Position numbers and translations under genes: made by a program. The notes under the pieces were generated by a model. That model saw nothing but the letters and a program-made list of their open reading frames with translations. It made no database searches and was not told the origin of the DNA. Positions 41,230-51,260 of a stretch of 64,000 nucleotides of DNA are shown in pieces. Source of the stretch: Bacteroidales bacterium. GTDB taxonomy: Bacteria > Bacteroidota > Bacteroidia > Bacteroidales > UBA932. Position 1 is the stretch's first letter, and every line of letters begins with the position of its first letter. Location: positions 1-64,000 of the forward strand of contig JAGCXV010000041.1 of assembly GCA_017961175.1 (NCBI GenBank), written 5' to 3'.

Positions 41230-42546
41230 TTAATTCCGTCCTATGCTGTAATAATCAAATCCCATTGACTGCACCTCTGACGGAGTGTAGATGTCTCTTC
41301 CGTCAACGACAACGTTACCCTTCATAGCCTTGCGGATGCGGTCCCAGGCAGGAACCCTGAACTCTTTCCACTCGGTGACAAGAGCCACTGCATCAGCATC
41401 CTGCACGCAGTCGTAGATATCCTTTGCATAGATCACGCGGTCTCCGAGATATCTGTTCCTGCATTCGTCCATCGCTATCGGGTCATAGACTTTCACGGTT
41501 GCTCCGGCTTCAAGCAAAAGCTCGGCGGTAACAACGGACGGAGCCTCTCTCATGTCGTCGGTTTCCGGCTTGAAGGAAAGGCCCCAGAGAGCCACGGTTT
41601 TTCCCTTGAGAGAACCGAGAGCCTTCTTGAGTTTTGTGAAAACCACCTTTTTCTGCTGTTCGTTGACTTCTTCCACAGCGGTGATGATCTTCATCTTGTA
41701 GCCATTGTCCTTTCCTGTGCGGATAAGAGCCTTGACATCTTTAGGGAAACAGCTTCCGCCATAGCCGCAGCCCGGGTATAGGAATTTGTTGCCGATTCTG
41801 GTGTCTGCAGCCATTCCGGCCCTGACTTTCTGAACGTCGGCGCCGGTGATTTCGCACAGGCGTGCTATCTCGTTCATGAAGCTGATCCTTGTGGCAAGCA
41901 TGGAGTTGGAGGCGTATTTTGTCATCTCGGCGCTCATGATGTCCATAAAGATTATCCTGTACTTGGACATCTGGAACGGCTTGTATATCTTCTCCATAAG
42001 ATGGCGGGCCTTTTCTGAGGAAACTCCCACCACAACCCTGTCCGGAGACATGAAGTCCTTTATGGCCGCGCCCTCTTTCAGGAACTCCGGATTGGAGGCT
42101 ACATCAAACTCCACCTTTGCTCCCCTTTTCTCCAGCTCTTCCTCTACCCTGCGGCGAACCTTTACGCTGGTTCCTACAGGAACGGTGCTCTTGACAACGA
42201 GAAGGGTGTATTTCTTGATGTTCTTTCCGAACTCGGATGCCACATTCAGCACATAGCTGAGGTCTGCGCTTCCGTCTTCTCCGGGAGGAGTTCCAACGGC
42301 CACGAACACCACGCTGAGGTTGTCCAGAACGCTTGCAAGGTCAGTGGCGAAATGCAGTCTCCCTTTCTTGGAATTCCTCTGAACAATTTCCTGAAGACCA
42401 GGCTCGTAGATTGGAATCTGCCCGCTCTGGAGCATCTCTATCTTCTTCTTGTCTATGTCTATGCAGGTTACGTTCATTCCCATCTCAGAGAAGCAGGCTC
42501 CGGTAACCAGCCCGACATAACCCGTTCCAACAATTCCGATATTCAT
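41230..42546 (-). CDS. ugd: UDP-glucose 6-dehydrogenase
   Basis: 438 residues catalysing NAD-dependent oxidation of UDP-glucose to UDP-glucuronate. GTGYVG (7-12) binds NAD; KSTVPVGTS (119-127), SNPEFLKEGAA (151-161) and the catalytic Cys266 in YGGSCFPKD are intact. The length is typical. It lies 15 bp after sufD and so probably shares the suf transcript, while serving the polysaccharide genes downstream, implying a uronic acid in the polymer. Confidence 0.95.
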   Translation of the reverse strand: MNIGIVGTGYVGLVTGACFSEMGMNVTCIDIDKKKIEMLQSGQIPIYEPGLQEIVQRNSKKGRLHFATDLASVLDNLSVVFVAVGTPPGEDGSADLSYVLNVASEFGKNIKKYTLLVVKSTVPVGTSVKVRRRVEEELEKRGAKVEFDVASNPEFLKEGAAIKDFMSPDRVVVGVSSEKARHLMEKIYKPFQMSKYRIIFMDIMSAEMTKYASNSMLATRISFMNEIARLCEITGADVQKVRAGMAADTRIGNKFLYPGCGYGGSCFPKDVKALIRTGKDNGYKMKIITAVEEVNEQQKKVVFTKLKKALGSLKGKTVALWGLSFKPETDDMREAPSVVTAELLLEAGATVKVYDPIAMDECRNRYLGDRVIYAKDIYDCVQDADAVALVTEWKEFRVPAWDRIRKAMKGNVVVDGRDIYTPSEVQSMGFDYYSIGRN

Positions 42547-42561
42547 ATCTCTAGTCTGTTT

Positions 42562-43638
42562 TTAGCAACATCTTTTGGAGCAGCCGGCACAAAGCGTGTC
42601 CTCTCCCCTCAGCCTCTTTTCCACCAGGCGGGAAAGCCTCTCCCTGAGTTCCGGATGCGCCACCTTTTCCAGCACGGTTCCCGCAAAGGCCTGCTGCTGG
42701 AGAATCCGGGCTTCCTTTTCGCTGATACCGCGGCTGCGCATGTAGAATAGTTCCTCGTCGCCGACACTTCCCGCCGTGCTTCCATGAGAGCACTTCACAT
42801 CGTCTGCATAAATCACCAGATGAGGATCGCTCGAAGCCCTTGCGCTCTCTGAAATCAGAAGGTTGTTGTTTGCCTGATAGGCTTCTGTCTTCTGCGCTGC
42901 CGGGCTTACCACGACTTCTCCCTCAAACCTGGACTTTGAATTTCCGTCCAGGATTCCCTTGAACAGCTGGCGGCTTACGCTTTCCTCTGCATTATGGACA
43001 AGCACCACATCCGTATCCACAATCTGCTGCCCGTCTGCAAGATACAGTCCGTTAAGATTGCATGTGGCCTTTTTGCCGGCAATCAGCGAATGAATCCTGT
43101 TTGTCACGTTTCCGGCGTGGAGCGTAACTATATTTAGGCTCAGCGACGATTCTTCTTCCAGCCTTATCCTGTAGTCTGACTCGTGCCTTGAAAGAGAGTT
43201 CTCGTTCTGCATAACGACAAGGTCGAGACTGGCACCCTTGGCCACGTGGATTTCTATCCTGCCCTTCGTGGAGAAACGCTCCTGACCCACAGTGTGGGAG
43301 CAAAGGACCACGTTGTATTTACCTTCTGAAGGACAATCTATTACAGTCCTTTCTGAAAGCGGGGATGGAGATACCCTTACGGATATCACCTGTGTTATTT
43401 CTTCTTCCTTTGGAACGATAACCGTAGCCTTTGGAGCGGATGCCGTTTCCTTTGGCGCGTAACGGATTCTTTCCACCCTGGTGCTGATGCCGAAATCAAC
43501 GGCGCAGTCCAGGTCGGAAACGCTTTCAAACGGAAGGCCTTCCGGAACACCGTCCCAGACAAAAAGCTTGCGCGCTCCCGTCAGCGGAACGCTGCAGTCG
43601 AAAAGCTGTTTCTTGGGTATGTACCTGAATCCTTCCAT
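42562..43638 (-). CDS. sufD: Fe-S cluster assembly scaffold subunit SufD
   Basis: 358 residues with the SufB/SufD right-handed beta-helix core (CSHTVGQERFSTKGRIEIHVAKGA) and the C-terminal block DVKCSHGSTAGSVGDEELFYMRSRGI containing the conserved His. It partners SufB and SufC in assembling Fe-S clusters in the cytoplasm. The extreme C-terminus is odd: CAGCSKRCC, four Cys in the last nine residues, not a usual SufD feature. It is 6 bp after sufC. Confidence 0.92.
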   Translation of the reverse strand: MEGFRYIPKKQLFDCSVPLTGARKLFVWDGVPEGLPFESVSDLDCAVDFGISTRVERIRYAPKETASAPKATVIVPKEEEITQVISVRVSPSPLSERTVIDCPSEGKYNVVLCSHTVGQERFSTKGRIEIHVAKGASLDLVVMQNENSLSRHESDYRIRLEEESSLSLNIVTLHAGNVTNRIHSLIAGKKATCNLNGLYLADGQQIVDTDVVLVHNAEESVSRQLFKGILDGNSKSRFEGEVVVSPAAQKTEAYQANNNLLISESARASSDPHLVIYADDVKCSHGSTAGSVGDEELFYMRSRGISEKEARILQQQAFAGTVLEKVAHPELRERLSRLVEKRLRGEDTLCAGCSKRCC

Positions 43639-43644
43639 TATCCG

Positions 43645-44397
43645 TTATTCAAATTCCTCGTAGCCATGAGCCTCAACCTCGGCGGCAAGTTCCTTTCCTG
43701 CTGTCTTCACGATCTTTCCCTTGTAGAGCACATGCACCACATCCGGAACTATGTAATCCAGAAGTCTCTGGTAATGAGTTATCACGACAAACGCGTTATC
43801 CGCCGTCTTGAGGCGGTTTACTCCGTTTGCAACAATACGGAGAGCATCCACGTCAAGTCCGCTGTCCGTCTCGTCGAGTATGGCAAGCCTCGGAGAAAGC
43901 ATCGCCATCTGGAAAATCTCGTTGCGCTTTTTCTCTCCACCGGAAAAGCCCACGTTCACTCCCCTTGAAGAGAAGGACGGATCCATTTCCACATAGGCCA
44001 TCTTCTCCCTCATCATCTTCAGGTATTCCGCTGCGCTGAGCGGAGGAAGATTCTTCTGGCGGCGGTGCTCGTTTACCGCAGTCTTCATAAAGTTGACGTT
44101 GGTAACGCCCGGTATTTCAACAGGATACTGGAACCCAAGGAACAACCCGGCCCAGCTCCTTTCCTCAGGACTCATCTTCAGGAGATCCTGCCCCAGATAA
44201 GTTACGCTGCCTTCTGTAACCTCATAGTTGGAATTGCCGGCAAGCACTGCACTGAGGGTGCTTTTTCCGCTGCCGTTCCTTCCCATTATCGCATGCACTT
44301 CTCCGGGCTTGATGACAAGGTTGATACCCTTGAGTATTTCCTTGTCGCCGATGCGTGCGTGAAGGTTTTTTATTTCAAGAAGATTTTCCATTTCCAA
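43645..44397 (-). CDS. sufC: Fe-S cluster assembly ATPase SufC
   Basis: 250 residues, an ABC-type ATPase with Walker A GRNGSGKST (39-47), the SufC-specific signature FSGGEKKRNE and Walker B LAILDETDSGLD. It drives conformational change in SufBCD. It starts 2 bp after the pnuC-like gene, which separates it from sufB. Confidence 0.96.
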   Translation of the reverse strand: MEMENLLEIKNLHARIGDKEILKGINLVIKPGEVHAIMGRNGSGKSTLSAVLAGNSNYEVTEGSVTYLGQDLLKMSPEERSWAGLFLGFQYPVEIPGVTNVNFMKTAVNEHRRQKNLPPLSAAEYLKMMREKMAYVEMDPSFSSRGVNVGFSGGEKKRNEIFQMAMLSPRLAILDETDSGLDVDALRIVANGVNRLKTADNAFVVITHYQRLLDYIVPDVVHVLYKGKIVKTAGKELAAEVEAHGYEEFE

Positions 44398-44399
44398 GT

Positions 44400-45140
44400 T
44401 TAGTATTTCTGGTTTTTCCTTTTTTCCTCAACCTGGCGCCTGAGGTCGAGATAATGCTGCTTGCGGTACATCTTAAGCCAGGTGAAGAATCCTCCGATAG
44501 CAAGCACTATGTACAAGGCATATACAAGTGTCATAAGCCTCAGTCCCAGACGGTAGCACAGGATGATGTTGCAGCAGTTGGCAACCATCCAGCATGCCCA
44601 GCATTCCAGTTTTTTCTGGGCGGAAAGGAACTGGGCCATAAGCACTGTTCCAAGTATGAACGCATCAAAATACGGCAGCCTTGCCGGAGCCGGGAACAAG
44701 GACGGGAACCATACATCCACCCTGGAGAGGATATATCCCCAGATGAACATGAAGATAAGTACCTGGGATATCACCACTATCCTCTGTCCGGTGTTGTACG
44801 TTGTTACCTTCAGACGGGACTTGGTGTCTTTCTCGTTTTCGGCCGGATGGGTCCATCTGTAATGCCCGAAGAAGTTTATCGCCAGGGAAATAGGCTGGAG
44901 CATCATGCTCGAATATGCCCTCGTCTGGTAAAACATCAAAAACAGCAAAAAGTTGTAAATGTAGCCCACCCAGAAGTTTGCAACCTTGCCCCTTACGGCA
45001 AGGAAAACACACAGGAGACCGCAGACGGTACTTGTGGCTTCGAGAGAACTTACTTGCTGGCCCCACAGCTCGAACAATATATTGTCCAGGCTGAACCAGT
45101 TGATAATCATCTGAAGATATTCTTCCAACATAACAATCAT
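44400..45140 (-). CDS. pnuC: PnuC-family nicotinamide riboside transporter
   Basis: 246 residues with about seven transmembrane helices and PnuC features: [30 protein letters not shown] opening, [21 protein letters not shown], and the paired [17 protein letters not shown] region where the ligand-binding Trp and Asn lie. PnuC imports nicotinamide riboside (or thiamine in PnuT relatives). Its ATG overlaps the sufB stop by 4 bp, so it is translationally coupled inside the suf operon; a second ATG 9 bp later is possible. The nearby ThiL-like gene makes the thiamine (PnuT) alternative worth considering. Confidence 0.87.
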   Translation of the reverse strand: MIVMLEEYLQMIINWFSLDNILFELWGQQVSSLEATSTVCGLLCVFLAVRGKVANFWVGYIYNFLLFLMFYQTRAYSSMMLQPISLAINFFGHYRWTHPAENEKDTKSRLKVTTYNTGQRIVVISQVLIFMFIWGYILSRVDVWFPSLFPAPARLPYFDAFILGTVLMAQFLSAQKKLECWACWMVANCCNIILCYRLGLRLMTLVYALYIVLAIGGFFTWLKMYRKQHYLDLRRQVEEKRKNQKY

Positions 45141-46570
45141 CCTATGCTGCCCTCAAGAGAAACCTGGAGAAGTTTCTGCGCCTCCACGGCAAACTCCATC
45201 GGCAGCTTGTTAAGCACGTCACGTGCATATCCGTTAACTATAAGACCTACGGCATCTTCCTGTGTAATACCCCTTTGCAGGCAGTAAAACAGCTGGTCTT
45301 CCCCTATCTTCGAGGTGGTGGCCTCGTGTTCTATTATGGCCGTAGGATTTGCGCTTTCTATGTGAGGGAACGTATGCGCCCCGCAGCGTGAGCCCAGCAG
45401 AAGGCTGTCGCACTGGGAGTGGTTCCTTGCCCCGGTTGCTCCCGGCAGAACCTTTACCATTCCGCGGTAGCTGTTCTCGCTGCATCCGGCGGAAATACCT
45501 TTGCTCACGATACGGCTGCGTGTGTTCTTCCCTATATGTATCATCTTTGTTCCGGTATCCGCCTGCTGGTAATTGTTGGTTACGGCAACGCTGTAGAACT
45601 CGCTCACGGAGTTGTCTCCCTTGAGGATGGTGCTCGGGTATTTCCACGTTATCGCGGAGCCCGTTTCTACCTGGGCCCAGAAGAGGCGGGAGTTGGAGCC
45701 TTCGCACAATCCTCTCTTTGTCACGAGGTTGTAGATACCGCCCTCTCCTTTCTTGTTTCCAGGATACCAGTTCTGTACCGTGGAATATTTCACTTCGGCG
45801 TCCTGTTTCACCACAATCTCAACCACCGCGGCGTGAAGCTGGCTTTCGTCTCTCTGCGGAGCGGTGCATCCCTCCAGATAACTTACATAGCTTCCCTCGT
45901 CGGCGACAATCAATGTCCTCTCGAACTGTCCCGTTCCGAGAGCGTTTATGCGGAAGTAGCTGGAAAGTTCCATCGGGCACCGGGTGTTCTTCGGGATGTA
46001 GCAGAAACTTCCGTCTGAGAAAACGGCGGAATTAAGGGCGGAAAAATAATTGTCCCCGACAGGAACCACGCTTGCCAGATACCTGCGCACAAGATCTGGA
46101 TAATCCCTTACCGCCTCTGAGAAAGAACAGAAGATTATGCCTTTCTCTGCGAGGGTTTCACGGAAGGTAGTCTTTACTGACACTGAGTCAAATACGGCAT
46201 CAACGGCAACGCCTCCCAGAACATTTCTCTCCTTGAGCGGAATACCCAGTTTCTCGAAGGTGGCTTCCAGTTCCGGATCCAGCTTGTCGGCCGTTTTCTT
46301 CTTCGGGGCGGCAAAGTAAATTATGTCCTGGTAGTTGATTTCCGGAAGCTTGAGATGGCCCCAGGAAGGGGTCTTCATCGTGAGCCATTTCCTGAAGGCC
46401 TTCAGACGGAATTCCAGCATCCACTCCGGCTCCCCCTTCCTCTCGGATATATGGCGGATAATGTCTTCGTTCAATCCCTTCGGAGCAAACTCCTGCTCCA
46501 CGTCGGTGACGAAGCCTTCCTTGTATTCCGAAGAGGCCACTGCCTTCAATATTTCCTTCTGACTGCCCAT
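45137..46570 (-). CDS. sufB: Fe-S cluster assembly scaffold subunit SufB
   Basis: 477 residues, first gene of the suf operon. It has SufB blocks [39 protein letters not shown] and the C-terminal [24 protein letters not shown] (with the functional Cys) and [20 protein letters not shown]. The SufS desulfurase and SufE are not in the window. A TATATTTG element ends 7 nt before the ATG, so the mRNA may be leaderless. Confidence 0.96.
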   Translation of the reverse strand: MGSQKEILKAVASSEYKEGFVTDVEQEFAPKGLNEDIIRHISERKGEPEWMLEFRLKAFRKWLTMKTPSWGHLKLPEINYQDIIYFAAPKKKTADKLDPELEATFEKLGIPLKERNVLGGVAVDAVFDSVSVKTTFRETLAEKGIIFCSFSEAVRDYPDLVRRYLASVVPVGDNYFSALNSAVFSDGSFCYIPKNTRCPMELSSYFRINALGTGQFERTLIVADEGSYVSYLEGCTAPQRDESQLHAAVVEIVVKQDAEVKYSTVQNWYPGNKKGEGGIYNLVTKRGLCEGSNSRLFWAQVETGSAITWKYPSTILKGDNSVSEFYSVAVTNNYQQADTGTKMIHIGKNTRSRIVSKGISAGCSENSYRGMVKVLPGATGARNHSQCDSLLLGSRCGAHTFPHIESANPTAIIEHEATTSKIGEDQLFYCLQRGITQEDAVGLIVNGYARDVLNKLPMEFAVEAQKLLQVSLEGSIG

Positions 46571-46576
46571 AGGGCC

Positions 46577-46623
46577 ACAAATATAGTGATTTTATTATTT
46601 TCAGCCGTTTTCACTATATTTGT
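46577..46623. promoter_or_regulatory. Symmetric divergent promoter region, sufB / thiL-like
   Basis: Two perfect TATATTTG elements face away from each other (minus 46578-46585, plus 46615-46622) and are part of a perfect 13-bp inverted repeat (46577-46589 with 46611-46623). They end 7 nt before the sufB ATG and 4 nt before the ThiL-like ATG. Clear -33 boxes are not seen. Confidence 0.65.
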
Positions 46624-46626
46624 CTT

Positions 46627-47625
46627 ATGGCAAAGAAGAAAGAAATCACCCGTACGGAAATCAAGGAGCTCGGCAGGATCAAGACCCTGGACAGGCTCTT
46701 TGAAAAAAGCAGTTTCAAGAATTCCAGGACCACCCATATTCCACCCGTCAAGGGCGGAAAGGGAACCGTAACCGCCAATGCCCTTATGCTGGAAGGCGTG
46801 GACTTCGACCTTACATACACTCCGGTAAAGTATCTCGGATACAAGGCTGCGGTTCATGCGATGGGATATATCTATGCCAGGTGCGCCAAGCCTTGCGCCC
46901 TGAATTTTTCCATCGGGGTTTCTTCCAAGTTCAGCTATGAGCACATAGACTGGCTCTGGGCGGGTATCCAGGCAGCGGCAAAGCTGCATTCCGTGGAAAA
47001 CCTCACCCTGGACCTCGTTCCTTCCATGAGCGGGCTTATGATAAGCTGCAGCGCCACCGGAAACCTTCTGTCGCCCGAGTATGAAGGGGAAACAACTCCA
47101 AACTCCCTTATCTGCGTCAGCGGAAACCTCGGAAGCGCCTGCATGGGATTCTATGTGCTGGAGAGGGAAAAGGCCGCCTTCACCGGAACCCAGCCTCAGC
47201 TGGAAAAATACAAATATCCGCTGGGACAATATCTTACACCTGACATTGAACCATCCATACTGGACAGCTTCAAGGAAACCGGCATCTGGCCTACGGCGGG
47301 ATATTTCCTGACCAGAGGCCTCGGCGATGCCGTAAGACAGATGGCCCGCGACCACGCCTGCGGCGCTAACATTTTCCTGGACAAGATTCCAGTCGCTCCG
47401 GAGGCCAGGATGATTTCCGAGGAAATCGGAATCGATATGGCAACGGCCATAATAAACGGCGGAGACGACTACCGCCTGATGTATGTATTCCCTCTGGAAG
47501 CCCACGAGGCTATCCGCAAGGAACTCCCTTGGCTGGAAGTTATAGGCCACACTTCAAAAGAAGGTTGCCACCTGGTGAGCCCGGATGGAGGCTATCTCGA
47601 AATAAAAGCGCAGGGTTGGGAATAA
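46627..47625 (+). CDS. thiL: ThiL-like (AIR synthase-related) kinase, probable thiamine-phosphate kinase
   Basis: 332 residues of the PurM/ThiL fold. The divergent ThiL features are VDFDLTYTPVKYLGYKAAVHA (start of the nucleotide-binding region, about 58-78), SGNLGSACMGFYVL, RGLGDAVRQMARDHACGANIFLDKIP and NGGDDYRLMYVF. ThiL phosphorylates thiamine monophosphate to the pyrophosphate cofactor. The N-terminus has a basic, ill-conserved start, and sequence drift leaves a small chance of another AIR-synthase relative. It diverges from sufB and converges on dnaE with a 6-bp gap. Confidence 0.8.
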   Translation: MAKKKEITRTEIKELGRIKTLDRLFEKSSFKNSRTTHIPPVKGGKGTVTANALMLEGVDFDLTYTPVKYLGYKAAVHAMGYIYARCAKPCALNFSIGVSSKFSYEHIDWLWAGIQAAAKLHSVENLTLDLVPSMSGLMISCSATGNLLSPEYEGETTPNSLICVSGNLGSACMGFYVLEREKAAFTGTQPQLEKYKYPLGQYLTPDIEPSILDSFKETGIWPTAGYFLTRGLGDAVRQMARDHACGANIFLDKIPVAPEARMISEEIGIDMATAIINGGDDYRLMYVFPLEAHEAIRKELPWLEVIGHTSKEGCHLVSPDGGYLEIKAQGWE

Positions 47626-47631
47626 TCCCCC

Positions 47632-50600
47632 TTAGAACAGGGACAGGTTAACGTTCCCCTTGTATTTCATACCCATCTTTTCAAGTTCCTTGAGAAGGAC
47701 GTTGTCCACCTCTACAAGGAATTTGGTGTCGTAGTCCAGGCTGAATCCCTTTTCCTTTTCCACAATCTTCATCTTGACCGGAGTCTTGCCCGCGCCTTCG
47801 GTTTTTGCCGCAGTATGGTGCTCCTTAAGGAGCTTTATCAGGTCTGTACGGAACTGCTTGTCTATAAGGTTTGCCGGAACTATTATCTCCAGGGACTGAA
47901 GACCGCTTGCCTTTACGTTTGCAAGAAGGCGTATGGACTCTATCTTCGGGGACGGGGACGGATCCTGCGGGCCGCGCCTCCTGATCTTCATCTTTATGAA
48001 AACGGCGCTTCCGTCCTTGATATAATTCATGTTGCTCTCGTAAGCCTTGCCGAAAAGGGTGATATTTACGCTGGACGAGAAATCTTCCAGGGTAAAGGTG
48101 CAGAACGGGCTTCCGGTCTTGGACACCCTCTCGTTTACGTTTGTAACAAGACCTCCGATGAAATAATCCTGATTCTCATCTATCTGGTAATCGGAGCCGA
48201 GTTTAAGTCTGTCTGCAATTTCTCCCGGGGTTGAGGTGCAGAAATTCTCCAGCTCAAACCGGAACACGTCCAGAGGATGGGAGGAAATGTACATTCCCAC
48301 AAGTTCCCTTTCCTTTTTGAGGAACTCCATAAGATTCATCTCTCCGGCCCTTGGCGGAATTTCCGGCTTTGTAAGCTGGAAACCCTCGTCCTGGTCTCCG
48401 AACAGAGAACCGACGGAATTGTCTATCGAATTGAAGTCCTGGACATATTTCATCAGGGAATCAAGGAATACCTCTCCCCTCTTGTTTTCCATAAAGTACT
48501 GGTCCCTGCGGATATCAGGGAAGGAAGAATCAAAAGCCCCGGCATAGGCCAGATTCTCCATTGTCTTGCGGTTGATGCTCTTAGGGCAGGCCCTTTCCAC
48601 AAAGTCGTAGATATCCTTGTAAGGAGCGTTGGCAACTATATCCTCAGCGATCTGGGAGCCAAGGCCTTTGATAGCGGCAAGGCCGAACCTTATCTCGTTG
48701 TCTCCGGTTACGGTAGCGTTCACTCCGCCCTCGTTAACATCCGGACCCAGAACGCTCAGACCCATTCTCTTGCATTCGTCCATAAGGACGGTTATCTCCT
48801 TTGTGTCCGCGGAATTCTTGGTAAGGTTGGCGGCCATGAACTCTGCAGGATAGTGGGCTTTCATGTAAGCCGTCAGGTAGCCGATCCAGGCATAGCAGGT
48901 AGAATGGGATTTGTTGAAAGCGTACTTGGCAAATTCCTTCCAGTCGTTCCATATCTTCTGGAGAATTTCCTTGGAAAATCCGTTTTCCACTCCGTTGGCA
49001 ATGAACTTCTCCTCAAGAACCTCCATCTTCTTCAGGTCCTTCTTTCCCATTGCCTTTCTGAGGGTATCTGCCTGACCCTTGGTGAACTTGGAAAGCTTCT
49101 GTGAAAGAAGCATCACCTGCTCCTGGTAAACCGTTACGCCGTAGGTGTCGGAGAGGATTTCCTCCATTTCCGGAAGCTCGTAGGTGATCGGCTCCCTTCC
49201 GTTCTTCCTGTTGACGAAATTAGGGATATACTGCATAGGGCCCGGACGGTAGAGGGCGTTCATCGCTATCAGGTCCTCAAATCTGGACGGATGAAGCTCC
49301 CTGAGCCACTTCTGCATTCCCGGACTTTCAAACTGGAACGTGGCCACCGTGTCTCCCCTTCCGAAGAGCTTGAATGTAGCCTTGTCGTCCAGCGGAACGG
49401 AGTTTATGTCTATATCCAGCCCCCTGTGTTTCTTTATGTTGGCAAGGGTTTCCTTGAGGATGGACAGCGTCCTCAGGCCCAGGAAGTCCATCTTCAGCAT
49501 TCCCACATCCTCTATCCTGGTACCTTCATACTGGGAGATCCATCCCTCCACTCCCTTTGCCATTGCAACCGGAATGTGCTCCATCAGGTTGTGCGGGCCA
49601 ATGATAACGGCACAGGCGTGAACTCCGGTCTGGCGGATTGTACCCTCCAGCTCACGGGCATAATGAAGGGTTTCCTTGACCTTCGGATCATCGGACGATT
49701 CGTACTCCTTCCGGAAATCTTCCAGGAATCTCAGGCAGTTCTCGAAGTTAGGCTTATAGTCTTTATCACCTTCCTGAAAATTGCGGGTAGGAACCATGGA
49801 CGCCAGCTTGTTGGATATCGGAAGCGGAAGGTCTTCGATTCTGGCCACGTCCTTTATAGCCTGCTTGGTGGCCATCGTGCCGAATGTCACAACGTGGGAT
49901 ACGTGATCCTTGCCGTATTTTTCCTCCACATATTCATAGACCTCCCCCCTTCTTTCCTCCTCGAAGTCTATGTCTATATCCGGCATCGAGATTCGGTCCG
50001 GATTGAGGAAACGCTCAAACAGGAGGTCGTACTTGATCGGGTCCATATTGGTGATACCCAGGCAATAGGCCACAACGCTTCCGGCTGCCGAGCCTCGTCC
50101 CGGACCAACCCAGATGCCCTTTGAGCGGGCGTGGTTGATAAAGTCGTGGACAATGAGGAAGTAATCCGGGAATCCCATTCCGCGGATCGTGTCCAGCTCA
50201 AAGTCTATCCTTTCCTGGATGCTCGGAAGAATGTTTCCGTAACGCTTTGCGGCTCCTTCCATAACCAGGTGGCGCAGATAGGCGTTGGAGTCTTCGAATT
50301 CTGCCGGTATGTCAAAATGCGGAAGGATGTGCGGAATGTCTATCTCATACCTTTCAACCTTCTCTGCAACTTCCAGGGTATTTGAAATCACCTCCGGATG
50401 GCCGTAGTTGATGGCCGCCATCTCGTCTCCGCTTTTCATATACTCCTCCTGGGTATAGTGAAGCCTTCCGGTATCGGTGAGCTTGCTGGCGGTATTGATG
50501 CAGATAAAAAGGTCGTGGGCCGGGCCGTCTTCCTTCTTCACAAAGTGGCAGTCGTTGGTGGCCACGCACTTTATACCAAGTTCCCTGGCCATCGAGTACA

Positions 50601-51219
50601 GCACGGGGTTCACCCTCTGCTGTTCCTCGAAAACTATGTTGCTCTGCCCCGGAACCTTGCAGTTATGGTTCTGGATTTCAAAGTAATAATCCTCGCCGAA
50701 AAGATTCCTGTACCACATGGCCACATCCATCGCCTCCTGGAGATTTCCCTTGAGGATGGCCTGCGGCACTTCTCCGGCCAGGCAGGCGCTGCAGCAGATC
50801 AGCCCCTCGTGATACTTCTGGAGAAGTTCCCGGTCTACCCTCGGACGGTTGTAGAATCCTTCCGTAAATCCAAGGGATGAGAGTTTCATAAGGTTATGGT
50901 AACCTTCAAGATTCTTTGCCAGGAGAATGAGGTGATAGACACTTCTTTTGTCCGTATAGGCTTTCTTGATAAAGCGGCTTTCTGGAGCCACATAAACCTC
51001 GCACCCGACTATAGGCTTGAGGGTTTTGCCGGTCTTCTTCTCGGCTTTCTTCACGGCATCCAGGAAATCCTTTACTCCATACATCACGCCGTGGTCCGTC
51101 AGGGCCATTGCCGGCATGTCAAGCTCCATCGCCCTGGCAATGTAATCCTCTATCTTTCCCATTCCGTCCAGAATGGAATAATGGCTGTGAAGATGCAGGT
51201 GTACAAAAGGGGTGCTCAT
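47632..51219 (-). CDS. dnaE: DNA polymerase III alpha subunit
   Basis: 1195 residues, the replicative polymerase. The PHP domain opens HLHLHSHYSILDGMG; polymerase catalytic Asp residues lie in MPDIDIDFEE (near 390-400) and the palm/fingers region VGPGRGSAAGSVVAYCLGI, KMDFLGLRTLSIL and NKSHSTCYAWIGYLTAYMKAHYP is intact. An OB-fold (FFIGGLVTNVNERVSKTGSPFCTFTLED) follows near 1000. The length is normal for DnaE type 1. Confidence 0.97.
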   Translation of the reverse strand: MSTPFVHLHLHSHYSILDGMGKIEDYIARAMELDMPAMALTDHGVMYGVKDFLDAVKKAEKKTGKTLKPIVGCEVYVAPESRFIKKAYTDKRSVYHLILLAKNLEGYHNLMKLSSLGFTEGFYNRPRVDRELLQKYHEGLICCSACLAGEVPQAILKGNLQEAMDVAMWYRNLFGEDYYFEIQNHNCKVPGQSNIVFEEQQRVNPVLYSMARELGIKCVATNDCHFVKKEDGPAHDLFICINTASKLTDTGRLHYTQEEYMKSGDEMAAINYGHPEVISNTLEVAEKVERYEIDIPHILPHFDIPAEFEDSNAYLRHLVMEGAAKRYGNILPSIQERIDFELDTIRGMGFPDYFLIVHDFINHARSKGIWVGPGRGSAAGSVVAYCLGITNMDPIKYDLLFERFLNPDRISMPDIDIDFEEERRGEVYEYVEEKYGKDHVSHVVTFGTMATKQAIKDVARIEDLPLPISNKLASMVPTRNFQEGDKDYKPNFENCLRFLEDFRKEYESSDDPKVKETLHYARELEGTIRQTGVHACAVIIGPHNLMEHIPVAMAKGVEGWISQYEGTRIEDVGMLKMDFLGLRTLSILKETLANIKKHRGLDIDINSVPLDDKATFKLFGRGDTVATFQFESPGMQKWLRELHPSRFEDLIAMNALYRPGPMQYIPNFVNRKNGREPITYELPEMEEILSDTYGVTVYQEQVMLLSQKLSKFTKGQADTLRKAMGKKDLKKMEVLEEKFIANGVENGFSKEILQKIWNDWKEFAKYAFNKSHSTCYAWIGYLTAYMKAHYPAEFMAANLTKNSADTKEITVLMDECKRMGLSVLGPDVNEGGVNATVTGDNEIRFGLAAIKGLGSQIAEDIVANAPYKDIYDFVERACPKSINRKTMENLAYAGAFDSSFPDIRRDQYFMENKRGEVFLDSLMKYVQDFNSIDNSVGSLFGDQDEGFQLTKPEIPPRAGEMNLMEFLKKERELVGMYISSHPLDVFRFELENFCTSTPGEIADRLKLGSDYQIDENQDYFIGGLVTNVNERVSKTGSPFCTFTLEDFSSSVNITLFGKAYESNMNYIKDGSAVFIKMKIRRRGPQDPSPSPKIESIRLLANVKASGLQSLEIIVPANLIDKQFRTDLIKLLKEHHTAAKTEGAGKTPVKMKIVEKEKGFSLDYDTKFLVEVDNVLLKELEKMGMKYKGNVNLSLF

Positions 51220-51260
51220 TGTTCAAACATTATTCTTTTTAGTCTCGTATCTTTCTTGGT

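Noticed and set aside
46546..47550. 334-codon open frame antisense to the ThiL-like gene
   Set aside because: The ThiL-like motifs are clear on the plus strand and a promoter precedes that start.
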